The notes under the pieces: generated by a model
What the model saw: the letters and a program-made list of their open reading frames with translations, nothing else
What the model was told of the DNA's origin: nothing
The model's database searches: none
Position numbers and translations under genes: made by a program
Part shown: one piece after another, positions 1 to 5,638 of the stretch
How positions within the stretch are numbered: the stretch's first letter is position 1
Layout of the letters: each line of letters opens with the position of its first letter
Source: Bacteroidales bacterium
GTDB taxonomy: Bacteria > Bacteroidota > Bacteroidia > Bacteroidales > FEN-979
Reading direction: 5' to 3'
Assembly (NCBI GenBank): GCA_016926765.1
Contig: JAFGNY010000279.1
Span: 1-5,638 of the forward strand
Length of the DNA: 5,638 nt

Positions 1-1317
1 ATGGCGGAACATGTAATTATTAGGATCCAGGTGCATCGTCATACTCGACCATAGGGCAAATACCTGGTTGGCATCATCTACAACCAGTGTGGGAATACTG
101 CTCATTGAGTTGTAATAAAACGCATACTGATCAATTGGCAGATAAAATGTATTGGTATCCTGAACCCAGCCGATATAGTTACCATTGTCAAACAATGTTT
201 CAGGATCCATGTCCTGTGGTAATTCCGGCATGTCTTCATTCCAGTAAATCAGACCGTCATTGTTGATGGTCCAGTAAGTGGAGCCGCCGATATCTCCAAA
301 GGAATAGCCAAGACCGAATAAAATATGTACTTTGCCATCCGGCCCGATAGCTGCAGCAGAGCAACCGTCAGAGCTGTAGAAATGTCCGTCCGTTGAGTCC
401 ACTCCGGTCCACAGATCGTAAGGGCAATCCCATACGATTGTCTTGGTCCAGGTATCTCCGTTGTCGTCTGATTTCATAATAAACTCGTCCATAAAGCTGT
501 CTCCCACAACAAATGCAAGTGTATTGCCAACGGGTTGTGCCCATGCATAGGCATCACCTCCGAAACCAAGATATTCGACAGAAGTCATTTCGTCCAATTG
601 TACCCAGCCATCCCATGTGTCGCCGCCATCCAGGGAGCGGTTGTAAATGAGAGCTCCGTCCAGATTATTCCAAACAACGCCGCCATTAGCTACGGGGGAG
701 GTAAGTACAATGATATGCACGCTCATGTGATCCGTGCCACTGGTTACCATACGGGGCCAGAGCAACCCGGCAGCGCCGGTGGGGGCAGCCAGTTCCGTTT
801 GGGTCCAATCTCCTGTGCCACGGGTACTTCTTCTGTTGATGTACAAGGGGGCTGTTCCCGAGGCATGTGAAACAACAATTTCTCCGGTCGGTCCGAGGGG
901 AGCGTAAGCAGGCCATCCGGTTCTGACTGTTTCAATGGCATCCGTTGGCGGAGTTTGCCATGATGTGCCATCAAAGAAATTGTATCCGGTTCCCCGGTCG
1001 TTATAGCCGGAGGTTTCTTTTGACATGGTAGCTACACCAACCATTGTCCCGTCAGGATAACGATAGAAACGTTCTTCGTTCGAAGAGTTCGTTTGCAGGT
1101 CATAATACGTAGTCATGATGACGGCATCATCCAGAAGCGTGGCGTCCGATGCCACAGTGGTGTTGGTTGATTGTAATCCCACAACCTGACCATCAATCTG
1201 AACGGCAGGTTTCAGGGATTGTACATAGTTGTTACGATGAGTCAGGTTGGGTCTGATTTGAGCCAGTGAAGTAACAACAAATCCAATAGCAATAAAAATG
1301 AATAAAACTCTTTTCAT
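1..1317 (-). CDS. Secreted Asp-box beta-propeller protein, C-terminus cut off by the window edge
   Basis: Reading the minus strand from the ATG at 1317-1315 gives 439 codons without a stop to base 1, so the gene is intact here but its 3' end lies outside the window. Residues 1-19 form a Sec signal peptide (K2-R3, then a hydrophobic run, then S-L-A), with probable cleavage before Gln20. Two good Asp-boxes (S-x-D-x-G-x-T-W) are visible: SLDGGDTW at 228-235 and SDDNGDTW at 283-290. A degenerate third lies near 164-171. Such boxes mark the beta-hairpins of sialidase/BNR-like propellers. Strand-rich segments such as 318-336 (A-I-G-P-D-G-K-V-H-I-L-F) fit propeller blades. I see no FRIP motif or arginine triad, so sialidase activity should not be assumed. 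A T9SS sorting domain is expected beyond the edge but is not seen. It lies just downstream of a related gene on the same strand and has its own possible promoter. Function unknown. Confidence 0.88.
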   Translation of the reverse strand, partial: MKRVLFIFIAIGFVVTSLAQIRPNLTHRNNYVQSLKPAVQIDGQVVGLQSTNTTVASDATLLDDAVIMTTYYDLQTNSSNEERFYRYPDGTMVGVATMSKETSGYNDRGTGYNFFDGTSWQTPPTDAIETVRTGWPAYAPLGPTGEIVVSHASGTAPLYINRRSTRGTGDWTQTELAAPTGAAGLLWPRMVTSGTDHMSVHIIVLTSPVANGGVVWNNLDGALIYNRSLDGGDTWDGWVQLDEMTSVEYLGFGGDAYAWAQPVGNTLAFVVGDSFMDEFIMKSDDNGDTWTKTIVWDCPYDLWTGVDSTDGHFYSSDGCSAAAIGPDGKVHILFGLGYSFGDIGGSTYWTINNDGLIYWNEDMPELPQDMDPETLFDNGNYIGWVQDTNTFYLPIDQYAFYYNSMSSIPTLVVDDANQVFALWSSMTMHLDPNNYMFRH

Positions 1318-1324
1318 GAGGTCT

Positions 1325-1332
1325 TGGTTTTT
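1325..1332 (-). promoter_or_regulatory. A-rich leader octamer before the partial secreted-protein gene
   Basis: On the minus strand the octamer AAAAACCA ends exactly 7 nt before the ATG at 1317. The same octamer sits at the same distance before the ATG at 3433. There is no Shine-Dalgarno motif. In Bacteroidota the anti-Shine-Dalgarno is reported to be sequestered and A-rich leaders favour initiation, so this is a plausible translation-initiation element. That role is inferred. Confidence 0.45.
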
Positions 1333-1350
1333 AATGAATACTTAATGAAT
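1331..1350. repeat. Tandem direct repeat TTAATGAAT, 11-bp period
   Basis: TTAATGAAT occurs at 1331-1339 and again at 1342-1350, so the two copies start 11 bp apart, about one helical turn. The pair lies in the presumed 5' leader of the minus-strand gene starting at 1317. It could be a binding site for a dimeric regulator or simply AT-rich leader sequence. No regulator is identified. Confidence 0.3.
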
Positions 1351-1356
1351 CCGGAG

Positions 1357-1387
1357 CAAATGTAAATAAAAAAAGAGTCCGGACATA
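1357..1387 (-). promoter_or_regulatory. Possible Bacteroidota-type promoter for the partial secreted-protein gene
   Basis: The minus strand carries TACATTTG at 1364-1357, a full match to the Bacteroidota -7 consensus TAnnTTTG. A TATG at 1387-1384 lies 19 nt upstream and differs from the -33 consensus TTTG at one base. Transcription would start near 1350, giving a leader of about 33 nt. The -33 element coincides with the loop of the upstream gene's terminator hairpin, so promoter and terminator overlap. Confidence 0.5.
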
Positions 1388-1399
1388 TCCGGACTCTTT
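1364..1399 (-). terminator. Strong rho-independent terminator of the 670-aa secreted protein gene
   Basis: AAAGAGTCCGGA (1372-1383) and TCCGGACTCTTT (1388-1399) form a perfect 12-bp stem around a 4-nt loop (1384-1387). Read on the minus strand, the hairpin is followed by TTTTTTTATTT, so the polarity fits a minus-strand transcript. It begins about 21 nt after the TAG stop at 1421-1423. On the plus strand the tract after the hairpin is only TTTAATTTT, and no plus-strand gene ends here. Confidence 0.92.
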
Positions 1400-1420
1400 A
1401 ATTTTCAAAAAAAGTTTGTA

Positions 1421-3433
1421 CTATTCAACAACCACTTTACGGGTGTATTTCTCACCGTTGATCTGAATGGTAGCAAAGTAAACACCTGCATTCAACCGGC
1501 TGGCATCGAGAGTAAACTCCTGGTTTCCGGCTTCAACATAGCCTTTGTCAAGAGTTGCCACGGTTTGGCCGAGCATGTTGGTCAGTGAAATCTGAACATT
1601 TCCGGCCTGGACCATATCCACCTTCATTACGGCGATATCGGTCACAGGGTTCGGGTAAACTGAAATTTGAAGATCAGCTTTCTTGTTGTTCACGCCAACC
1701 GGGAATGGCACAGGGCAGTTGGGACGCTCAATGGTATAGTCGCCATCCTGGTAAGCAAAATCGGGGATGTATTTGAAGGTTACCGATGCAGCAGGATCGT
1801 TAGGATCGGAGAGTAATTCGGCTACAATGGGGATATAATCAAATTCACCCATAGTGAACGTATAGTAGGAAGCTGTTGAAAAATAAGCTTCCTGGGTAAC
1901 ATCCGACAGGAAGGTTACATTGGAAGGCTGGTCCTGTCCGTTATCATCGCAAGTAACAGCATTCAGCACAAGGTCAAATCCACGGGCAAATACATCCGGG
2001 TTGATATTATCGGTAACACCAGGTACCTGCGTATCAAGCCAGGTAAAGAAAACTTTATCTCCGGCATAATTGACGCTGGCATTCACACGGTTATCTTCGG
2101 TAAGGTCGCCAAAAGTTCCGCGGAAAGTCCAGGGGTTGCCCAGAAGGACAGCACACCAGGTATCTCCCTTATCGGGTGAATAGATATCAAAAACAGCATA
2201 GGCGCTGTCACCGGTTGCAATGGAATAGCCATCAGCTGAAACGCCAACAACAACACCAATGTGCGGGTTGCCCCAGGCATCCACCACGATATCACAGTCG
2301 AAAGCGGTAGTATAAGGGATCTCATCACGTGTTGGGTAAGGAGGTGTGAAGAGTTGCTCAATGCGGTAGTCGCTCAGGTAATTTTTGATCGGTTCAATTC
2401 CATCCGTTCCGTCAAGCTGAACCGGCATCGGATCGCTCCAGGTCACACCATAATCGTCTGAATGGAACATCACAGGATAGAATCGCTCCTGCACGCCGCC
2501 AACAGGTGGAAGGTCGCCAGTGTTAGCTAACGAAACGATCCACACATGTTTCCCATTGGGGGAAGCTCCGACCCGCTCATTGGCAGGACGCTGGTTGTCG
2601 AGTGTCGGATGCTCAAGAGAGCTGATGGTATATTCAATATCCATGAGGGTAGGATTCCATACGCCAGTAAAGAGCGTGATGTTGCCTTCATATACCAGGG
2701 AACCGCTTTCCCAGTTCTGATCAAGATCCGTCACAATGATTTTGCCATCGCCTAATAACATCATTCCGTCGGGAATGTAGGTATAAGGGGGTGGATCATA
2801 CCAATAGAGGTGTTTTGTGGAGTCAGAGGGATCGCTGAAACGGGAAAGCCCCCAGCTCAAACCGCCCCATGTGGAGATTGTGTTGGAGAGGTTGGGTGCA
2901 AAGTAGGCACAATAGGCCTCATCCATTCCATCTCCCATAGGATCATAGATTACAGCCTGCGGATAACGGGCGGCATCCACGAAATAGGTCCCACCGCCAT
3001 TTTCAACGGAATTGTACGCCTGATTATTGACAGTCCAGTCTCCTGCGCTCATTCCTTTGTTGATCCCCAGGTCATAGGCCAGGTATCCTGAAAGGCCTGG
3101 AGGATCGGTTCCCGGGCCCATGCGGTGAAAGTTGGTAACAGCGCCCAGCACCGGATCCGCCCATACGATGGTTTTCTGACCTCCGGCATAGCCGTTTCCA
3201 TAAGCATTGGCGGCAGTACCGATGGTGATCACACTGACCACATCAACACCATCGCCATTTACCATGACAGGACCGGGGGTAACCGGTGAAGCATTGGCAC
3301 TTACAGGCTCGATTCCAACAGCTTGTTCAGTGACCTGTTTGGCAGTAGGTACTGTATTTTTCAGCTGAAAAGTCTGAGCCGTTACAGCGAGGCCGATAAC
3401 AATAGCCACACTGAAGAGTAAAATTTTCTTCAT
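1421..3433 (-). CDS. Secreted Asp-box (sialidase-fold-like) protein with T9SS type A sorting domain, 670 aa
   Basis: This is a complete gene, ATG at 3433-3431 and TAG at 1423-1421. Residues 1-19 are a Sec signal peptide (K2-K3, hydrophobic core, V-T-A), with probable cleavage before Gln20. The body is beta-rich, with Asp-boxes SDDYGVTW at 325-332 and SPDKGDTW at 419-426, typical of BNR/sialidase-like propellers. Repeated D-x-x-G-N/K-x-H-I/V-type strands (for example 380-397) suggest further blades. Residues about 588-670 are a Por-secretion-system C-terminal domain: V-Y-P-N-P at 592-596, M-L-G-Q at 620-623, L-N-A-G-V-Y-F at 647-653, and a basic T-R-K-V-V-V-E end. In known T9SS cargo this domain is recognised at the outer membrane and is removed or used for surface anchoring. 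Substrate and activity are unknown; no FRIP motif or sialidase arginine triad is evident. It has its own promoter upstream and a strong terminator downstream, so it is probably monocistronic. Confidence 0.95.
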   Translation of the reverse strand: MKKILLFSVAIVIGLAVTAQTFQLKNTVPTAKQVTEQAVGIEPVSANASPVTPGPVMVNGDGVDVVSVITIGTAANAYGNGYAGGQKTIVWADPVLGAVTNFHRMGPGTDPPGLSGYLAYDLGINKGMSAGDWTVNNQAYNSVENGGGTYFVDAARYPQAVIYDPMGDGMDEAYCAYFAPNLSNTISTWGGLSWGLSRFSDPSDSTKHLYWYDPPPYTYIPDGMMLLGDGKIIVTDLDQNWESGSLVYEGNITLFTGVWNPTLMDIEYTISSLEHPTLDNQRPANERVGASPNGKHVWIVSLANTGDLPPVGGVQERFYPVMFHSDDYGVTWSDPMPVQLDGTDGIEPIKNYLSDYRIEQLFTPPYPTRDEIPYTTAFDCDIVVDAWGNPHIGVVVGVSADGYSIATGDSAYAVFDIYSPDKGDTWCAVLLGNPWTFRGTFGDLTEDNRVNASVNYAGDKVFFTWLDTQVPGVTDNINPDVFARGFDLVLNAVTCDDNGQDQPSNVTFLSDVTQEAYFSTASYYTFTMGEFDYIPIVAELLSDPNDPAASVTFKYIPDFAYQDGDYTIERPNCPVPFPVGVNNKKADLQISVYPNPVTDIAVMKVDMVQAGNVQISLTNMLGQTVATLDKGYVEAGNQEFTLDASRLNAGVYFATIQINGEKYTRKVVVE

Positions 3434-3440
3434 TTTGTAA

Positions 3441-3448
3441 TGGTTTTT
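3441..3448 (-). promoter_or_regulatory. A-rich leader octamer before the 670-aa secreted protein gene
   Basis: The minus strand reads AAAAACCA at 3448-3441, then 7 nt (TTACAAA), then the ATG at 3433. It is the same octamer, at the same spacing, as before the neighbouring gene (1332-1325). No Shine-Dalgarno sequence is present. A role in ribosome recruitment is inferred from what is known of A-rich leaders in Bacteroidota. Confidence 0.45.
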
Positions 3449-3460
3449 GGTTAAACAATT

Positions 3461-3470
3461 ATGAATTCAT
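3461..3470. repeat. Perfect 10-bp palindrome ATGAATTCAT in the 5' leader
   Basis: ATGAATTCAT reads the same on both strands. It lies between the predicted transcription start and the ATG of the minus-strand gene at 3433. Its half-site ATTCAT also occurs in the TTAATGAAT repeats ahead of the neighbouring gene. It may be an operator or chance in AT-rich DNA. Confidence 0.22.
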
Positions 3471-3498
3471 CAAGTATAAATCCAACACTAACTGCGGA

Positions 3499-3529
3499 CA
3501 AAAATAGGTCAATTAAATTGTTTTTGCAA
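3499..3529 (-). promoter_or_regulatory. Bacteroidota-type promoter for the 670-aa secreted protein gene
   Basis: On the minus strand TTG (3529-3527) is followed by a 20-nt spacer and TATTTTTG (3506-3499). This matches the Bacteroidota pattern TTG / about 17-23 nt / TAnnTTTG. Transcription would start near 3492 and give an AT-rich leader of about 60 nt. An imperfect palindrome, CAATT-A-AATTG (3510-3520), lies inside the spacer. Confidence 0.65.
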
Positions 3530-3608
3530 TATTTTGAATAAAAAAGTGACAATAACCCCAAAATCCCCCAACGAGACCTGCACAATCTCCCGGCATGGGG
3601 AAAATATT

Positions 3609-3616
3609 TATCTTTG
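3609..3616 (+). promoter_or_regulatory. -7 promoter box (TATCTTTG) ahead of the LptF/LptG permease gene
   Basis: TATCTTTG matches TAnnTTTG exactly and is followed by GCC, 20 nt before the ATG at 3637. No TTG is found 17-23 nt upstream, so the -33 element is weak or absent. If used, the transcript starts near 3620-3624. The leader would then be only about 13-17 nt, and the possible upstream ATG at 3595 would lie outside the mRNA. Confidence 0.55.
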
Positions 3617-3636
3617 CCTCACGTTCTCTCCTCTCC

Positions 3637-5073
3637 ATGAAAAAACTGGACCTCTTCATTCTCAAAACCTACCTCGGCCCGCTTGTACTTACCTTTTTTA
3701 TCGCGCTCTTCATCCTGCTGATGCAGTTTCTGTGGAAGTATGTTGACGACCTTGTGGGCAAAGGACTTGAGTGGTATATTATCTTTAAACTCCTCTTCTA
3801 CGCCTCCTCTACGTTTGTCCCCCTGGCCCTCCCCCTGGCGATCCTTCTCTCCTCCCTGATGATGTTCGGGAATCTGGGGGAACATTATGAACTGGTTTCC
3901 ATCAAAGCTGCCGGGATCTCTCTGCGCCGCATCATGCTGCCCCTGATCGTTGTTTCCTTCCTCATCGGCGGACTGGCTTTCTATTTTTCCAATACGATCC
4001 TGCCGGAAGCCAACCTGAAATTTCTTTCGCTGCTTTATGACGTCAGATCGAAAAAGCTTGCCTTCAACCTGAAAAACGGCGTATTCTATGACGGCATTGA
4101 GGGGTATGTCATCCGGGTCGGAAAAAAGGAGAACGATGGCAACACCATCCGTGATGTGATGATTTATGACCATACCAGGCATCAGGGGAATGTCCTGGTA
4201 ACAACAGCTAAATGGGGGAGGATGGAACTTTCGCCCGACAAGAAATTTTTGATCTTTCTGCTGTATGATGGGATGAACTATGAAGAACGCACTGATGTGC
4301 GCCGCTATGAGATCACTCACCCGTTTCAACGAACAAAATTTAAAGAACAACACCTGCTTTTCGACCTTTCGGCATTCCAGCTTACGCGTACGGATGAAGC
4401 TCTTTTCAAAAAGAACTATGAGATGCAGAACATCCGGAATCTCAGGATATCCATTGATTCCATGACGAGTGAAGTAGTCAGGCAGGAGGAGACCTACCAT
4501 AAGGCATTGCAGTCAAGTTATGCCTTCTACTCACAGTTGGATTCTGTCCTGATTCTTCCTCCTGATACTCTGAAAGCATTCAACAATACGATCCTGCTGA
4601 ATTTTGACCGTTCAAACTGGTACTCTATCTCCCAGGCGGCCAAAGCCAATTCTCTTTCTATGAAAGAGTCTATTGAGATGCATCAGAAGAACCTTTACGG
4701 AAAATCCAAGCTTTTGCATAAACACGAAATCGTGATGCAGAAGAAGTTCACCTTCTCCATCGCCTGTTTCCTGTTGTTTTTCATCGGTGCCCCGTTAGGA
4801 GCTATCATCCGGAAAGGAGGACTGGGAATGCCGGCAGTGGTGGCAACCATCTTTTTTGTGCTCTTCTGGATCGTCTCTTTCACGGGTGAAAAATATACCG
4901 CCGAGGGAGTTCTTCCCGCATGGCAAGGGATGTGGATCGCTCCGTTGATGCTCCTCCCTATCGGGATCTTCCTCACGTACAAAGCAACCATCGACGCCTC
5001 CTTGTTTGACCTGGATTCCTGGCTTGCCTTTTTCCGTAAATTCTTCAGAATCCCAACCAGAGAATCCTCATGA
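3637..5073 (+). CDS. LptF/LptG (YjgP/YjgQ) family permease, LPS export type, 478 aa
   Basis: An inner-membrane permease of the family that, with LptB, extracts lipopolysaccharide from the inner membrane and passes it to the periplasmic bridge. Three N-terminal membrane segments are visible at about 12-33, 50-78 and 99-119. A large periplasmic region follows (about 120-369), then three more segments at about 370-391, 398-415 and 432-449. Family hallmarks are E-L-V-S-I-K-A-A-G-I-S (85-95), before TM3, and G-A-P-L-G-A-I-I-R-K-G-G (384-395), after TM4. The E. coli members are about 360 aa; the extra length is a helical, charged stretch at about 250-365, between the beta-jellyroll and TM4. LptF and LptG cannot be told apart here. 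I chose the ATG at 3637 rather than the in-frame ATG at 3595, because M-K-K-L-D-L-F is the usual family start and a promoter box lies between the two ATGs. The next gene overlaps by 4 bp. Confidence 0.93.
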   Translation: MKKLDLFILKTYLGPLVLTFFIALFILLMQFLWKYVDDLVGKGLEWYIIFKLLFYASSTFVPLALPLAILLSSLMMFGNLGEHYELVSIKAAGISLRRIMLPLIVVSFLIGGLAFYFSNTILPEANLKFLSLLYDVRSKKLAFNLKNGVFYDGIEGYVIRVGKKENDGNTIRDVMIYDHTRHQGNVLVTTAKWGRMELSPDKKFLIFLLYDGMNYEERTDVRRYEITHPFQRTKFKEQHLLFDLSAFQLTRTDEALFKKNYEMQNIRNLRISIDSMTSEVVRQEETYHKALQSSYAFYSQLDSVLILPPDTLKAFNNTILLNFDRSNWYSISQAAKANSLSMKESIEMHQKNLYGKSKLLHKHEIVMQKKFTFSIACFLLFFIGAPLGAIIRKGGLGMPAVVATIFFVLFWIVSFTGEKYTAEGVLPAWQGMWIAPLMLLPIGIFLTYKATIDASLFDLDSWLAFFRKFFRIPTRESS

Positions 5074-5638
5074 AGATCCTGATCATTTGTAACAAATCCC
5101 CTTACCCTCCGAGGGAAGGAGGCCCTATCGCGATGAACATGATGGTGGAAGGACTTCTCAAAGAAGGGCACCTGGTAAAAGTACTGGCGGTCAACTCGTT
5201 CAAATACAACATCCGGCCTGACGATATCCCCGAAGAGTACCGGAAGAAAACAGGGATTGAGCTGATCGATGTCGACCTAAGGATCAAGCCATTACCCGCA
5301 TTTCTGAATCTGTTTACCGGCAGATCCTATCATGTGGAGCGGTTCATCTCCGCCCGGTTCCGGCAACGGCTGGCTGACGTTTTAATAGCCAGCCGATTCG
5401 ATATAGTCCAGATGGAGACGATCTTTGTAGCTCCTTACCTCAAAACGGTAAGAACTCACTCCGATGCCAAAGTAGTATTGCGGGCTCATAACATCGAGTA
5501 CCTGATCTGGTCGAGGGTAGCCGAAAGCACGCGGAACCCGATAAAACGATGGTATATCCATCACCTTGCCAACACGTTGAAACGATACGAACATGAAATG
5601 ATTCCGCAATTCGACGGCATCGCGGCGATCACGGAGAA
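5070..5638 (+). CDS. Glycosyltransferase, GT-B fold, family 4-like N-terminal domain (3' end outside window)
   Basis: ATG at 5070 overlaps the permease stop codon (ATGA, 5070-5073), and 189 codons plus two bases stay open to the window edge. The start M-K-I-L-I-I-C-N-K-S-P-Y-P-P-R-E-G-G is the first Rossmann strand plus the glycine-rich acceptor loop (G17, G18) of GT4-type enzymes. Later landmarks are F-D-I-V-Q-M-E (110-116) and V-V-L-R-A-H-N-I-E (135-143), a typical H-N-x-E segment of this domain. L-K-R-Y-E (170-174) and F-D-G-I-A-A-I-T-E (181-189) follow as the chain leaves the N-terminal domain. The nucleotide-sugar-binding C-terminal half, with its E-x7-E motif, is not in the window. No signal peptide or membrane segment is seen, so the enzyme is probably cytoplasmic or peripheral. 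Coupling to an LPS-export permease suggests LPS or surface-glycan synthesis; donor and acceptor are unknown. Confidence 0.9.
   Translation, partial: MKILIICNKSPYPPREGGPIAMNMMVEGLLKEGHLVKVLAVNSFKYNIRPDDIPEEYRKKTGIELIDVDLRIKPLPAFLNLFTGRSYHVERFISARFRQRLADVLIASRFDIVQMETIFVAPYLKTVRTHSDAKVVLRAHNIEYLIWSRVAESTRNPIKRWYIHHLANTLKRYEHEMIPQFDGIAAITE

Noticed and set aside
535..870. A 111-codon plus-strand frame inside the left secreted-protein gene
   Set aside because: The opposite strand carries a continuous 439-codon frame with a signal peptide and Asp-boxes. The plus frame is its shadow and has no motif.
686..974. Two overlapping 76-codon minus-strand frames
   Set aside because: They are alternative frames of the same stretch of the left secreted-protein gene, rich in Cys, Arg and Pro, with no start signal. 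There is no sign that the main frame is broken here.
1372..1399. Inverted repeat considered as a mobile-element end or transposon remnant
   Set aside because: A 12-bp stem with a 4-nt loop and a T-tract right after a stop codon is fully explained as an intrinsic terminator. No transposase or target-site duplication is present.
2810..3091. A 93-codon plus-strand frame opposite the 670-aa gene
   Set aside because: It is a shadow of a complete gene, with no recognisable domain and no leader or promoter.
3434..3636. Divergent intergenic region searched for a small RNA, tRNA or riboswitch
   Set aside because: No cloverleaf, aptamer-like conserved core or terminator hairpin was seen. The only structures are promoter boxes, short palindromes and a weak 4-bp hairpin near 3587-3600.
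3619..4500. A 293-codon open frame on the minus strand, antisense to the permease gene
   Set aside because: It lies wholly opposite a well-supported membrane protein and is rich in H, Q, K and E, the composition expected from the reverse complement of hydrophobic codons. It has no recognisable domain and no promoter or leader signal of its own.
4695..5171. A 158-codon minus-strand frame across the permease-glycosyltransferase junction
   Set aside because: It is antisense to two overlapping, well-recognised genes, and its basic, low-hydrophobicity composition is that of a shadow frame.

Overview
The window looks like chromosomal DNA of a Bacteroidota (Bacteroidetes) bacterium. Four independent signs agree. 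The 670-residue secreted protein ends in a classical type IX secretion system (T9SS) sorting domain. Three gene starts have a TAnnTTTG-type -7 promoter box. Leaders are A-rich or pyrimidine-rich and lack Shine-Dalgarno motifs. The LptF/LptG-family permease is of the long form with a large insertion before TM4, which I associate with this phylum. Genus cannot be told from this sequence.

Layout. Positions 1-1317 (minus) hold the first 439 codons of a secreted Asp-box beta-propeller protein that runs off the left edge of the window. Positions 1318-1420 are a compact intergenic region. It holds a strong intrinsic terminator for the upstream gene, fused to a promoter for the downstream gene. Positions 1421-3433 (minus) encode a complete 670-aa secreted Asp-box protein with a C-terminal T9SS sorting domain. 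Positions 3434-3636 are a divergent intergenic region with a good promoter for the minus-strand gene and a -7 box very close to the plus-strand gene. Positions 3637-5073 (plus) encode a 478-aa LptF/LptG-family permease. Positions 5070-5638 (plus) hold the first 189 codons of a family-4-like (GT-B) glycosyltransferase, which overlaps the permease by ATGA and runs off the right edge.

Functionally there are two units back to back. The left unit makes two related cell-surface or secreted proteins, each exported by Sec and (proven by motif only for the second) passed through the T9SS. The right unit is an envelope operon: a lipopolysaccharide-export-type permease translationally coupled to a sugar transferase, consistent with LPS or surface-glycan assembly. 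No RNA gene, CRISPR array, mobile element or phage gene was seen. I found no convincing new biological system. The most interesting observations are regulatory: an identical octamer at identical spacing ahead of both secreted-protein genes, and a promoter nested in a terminator.
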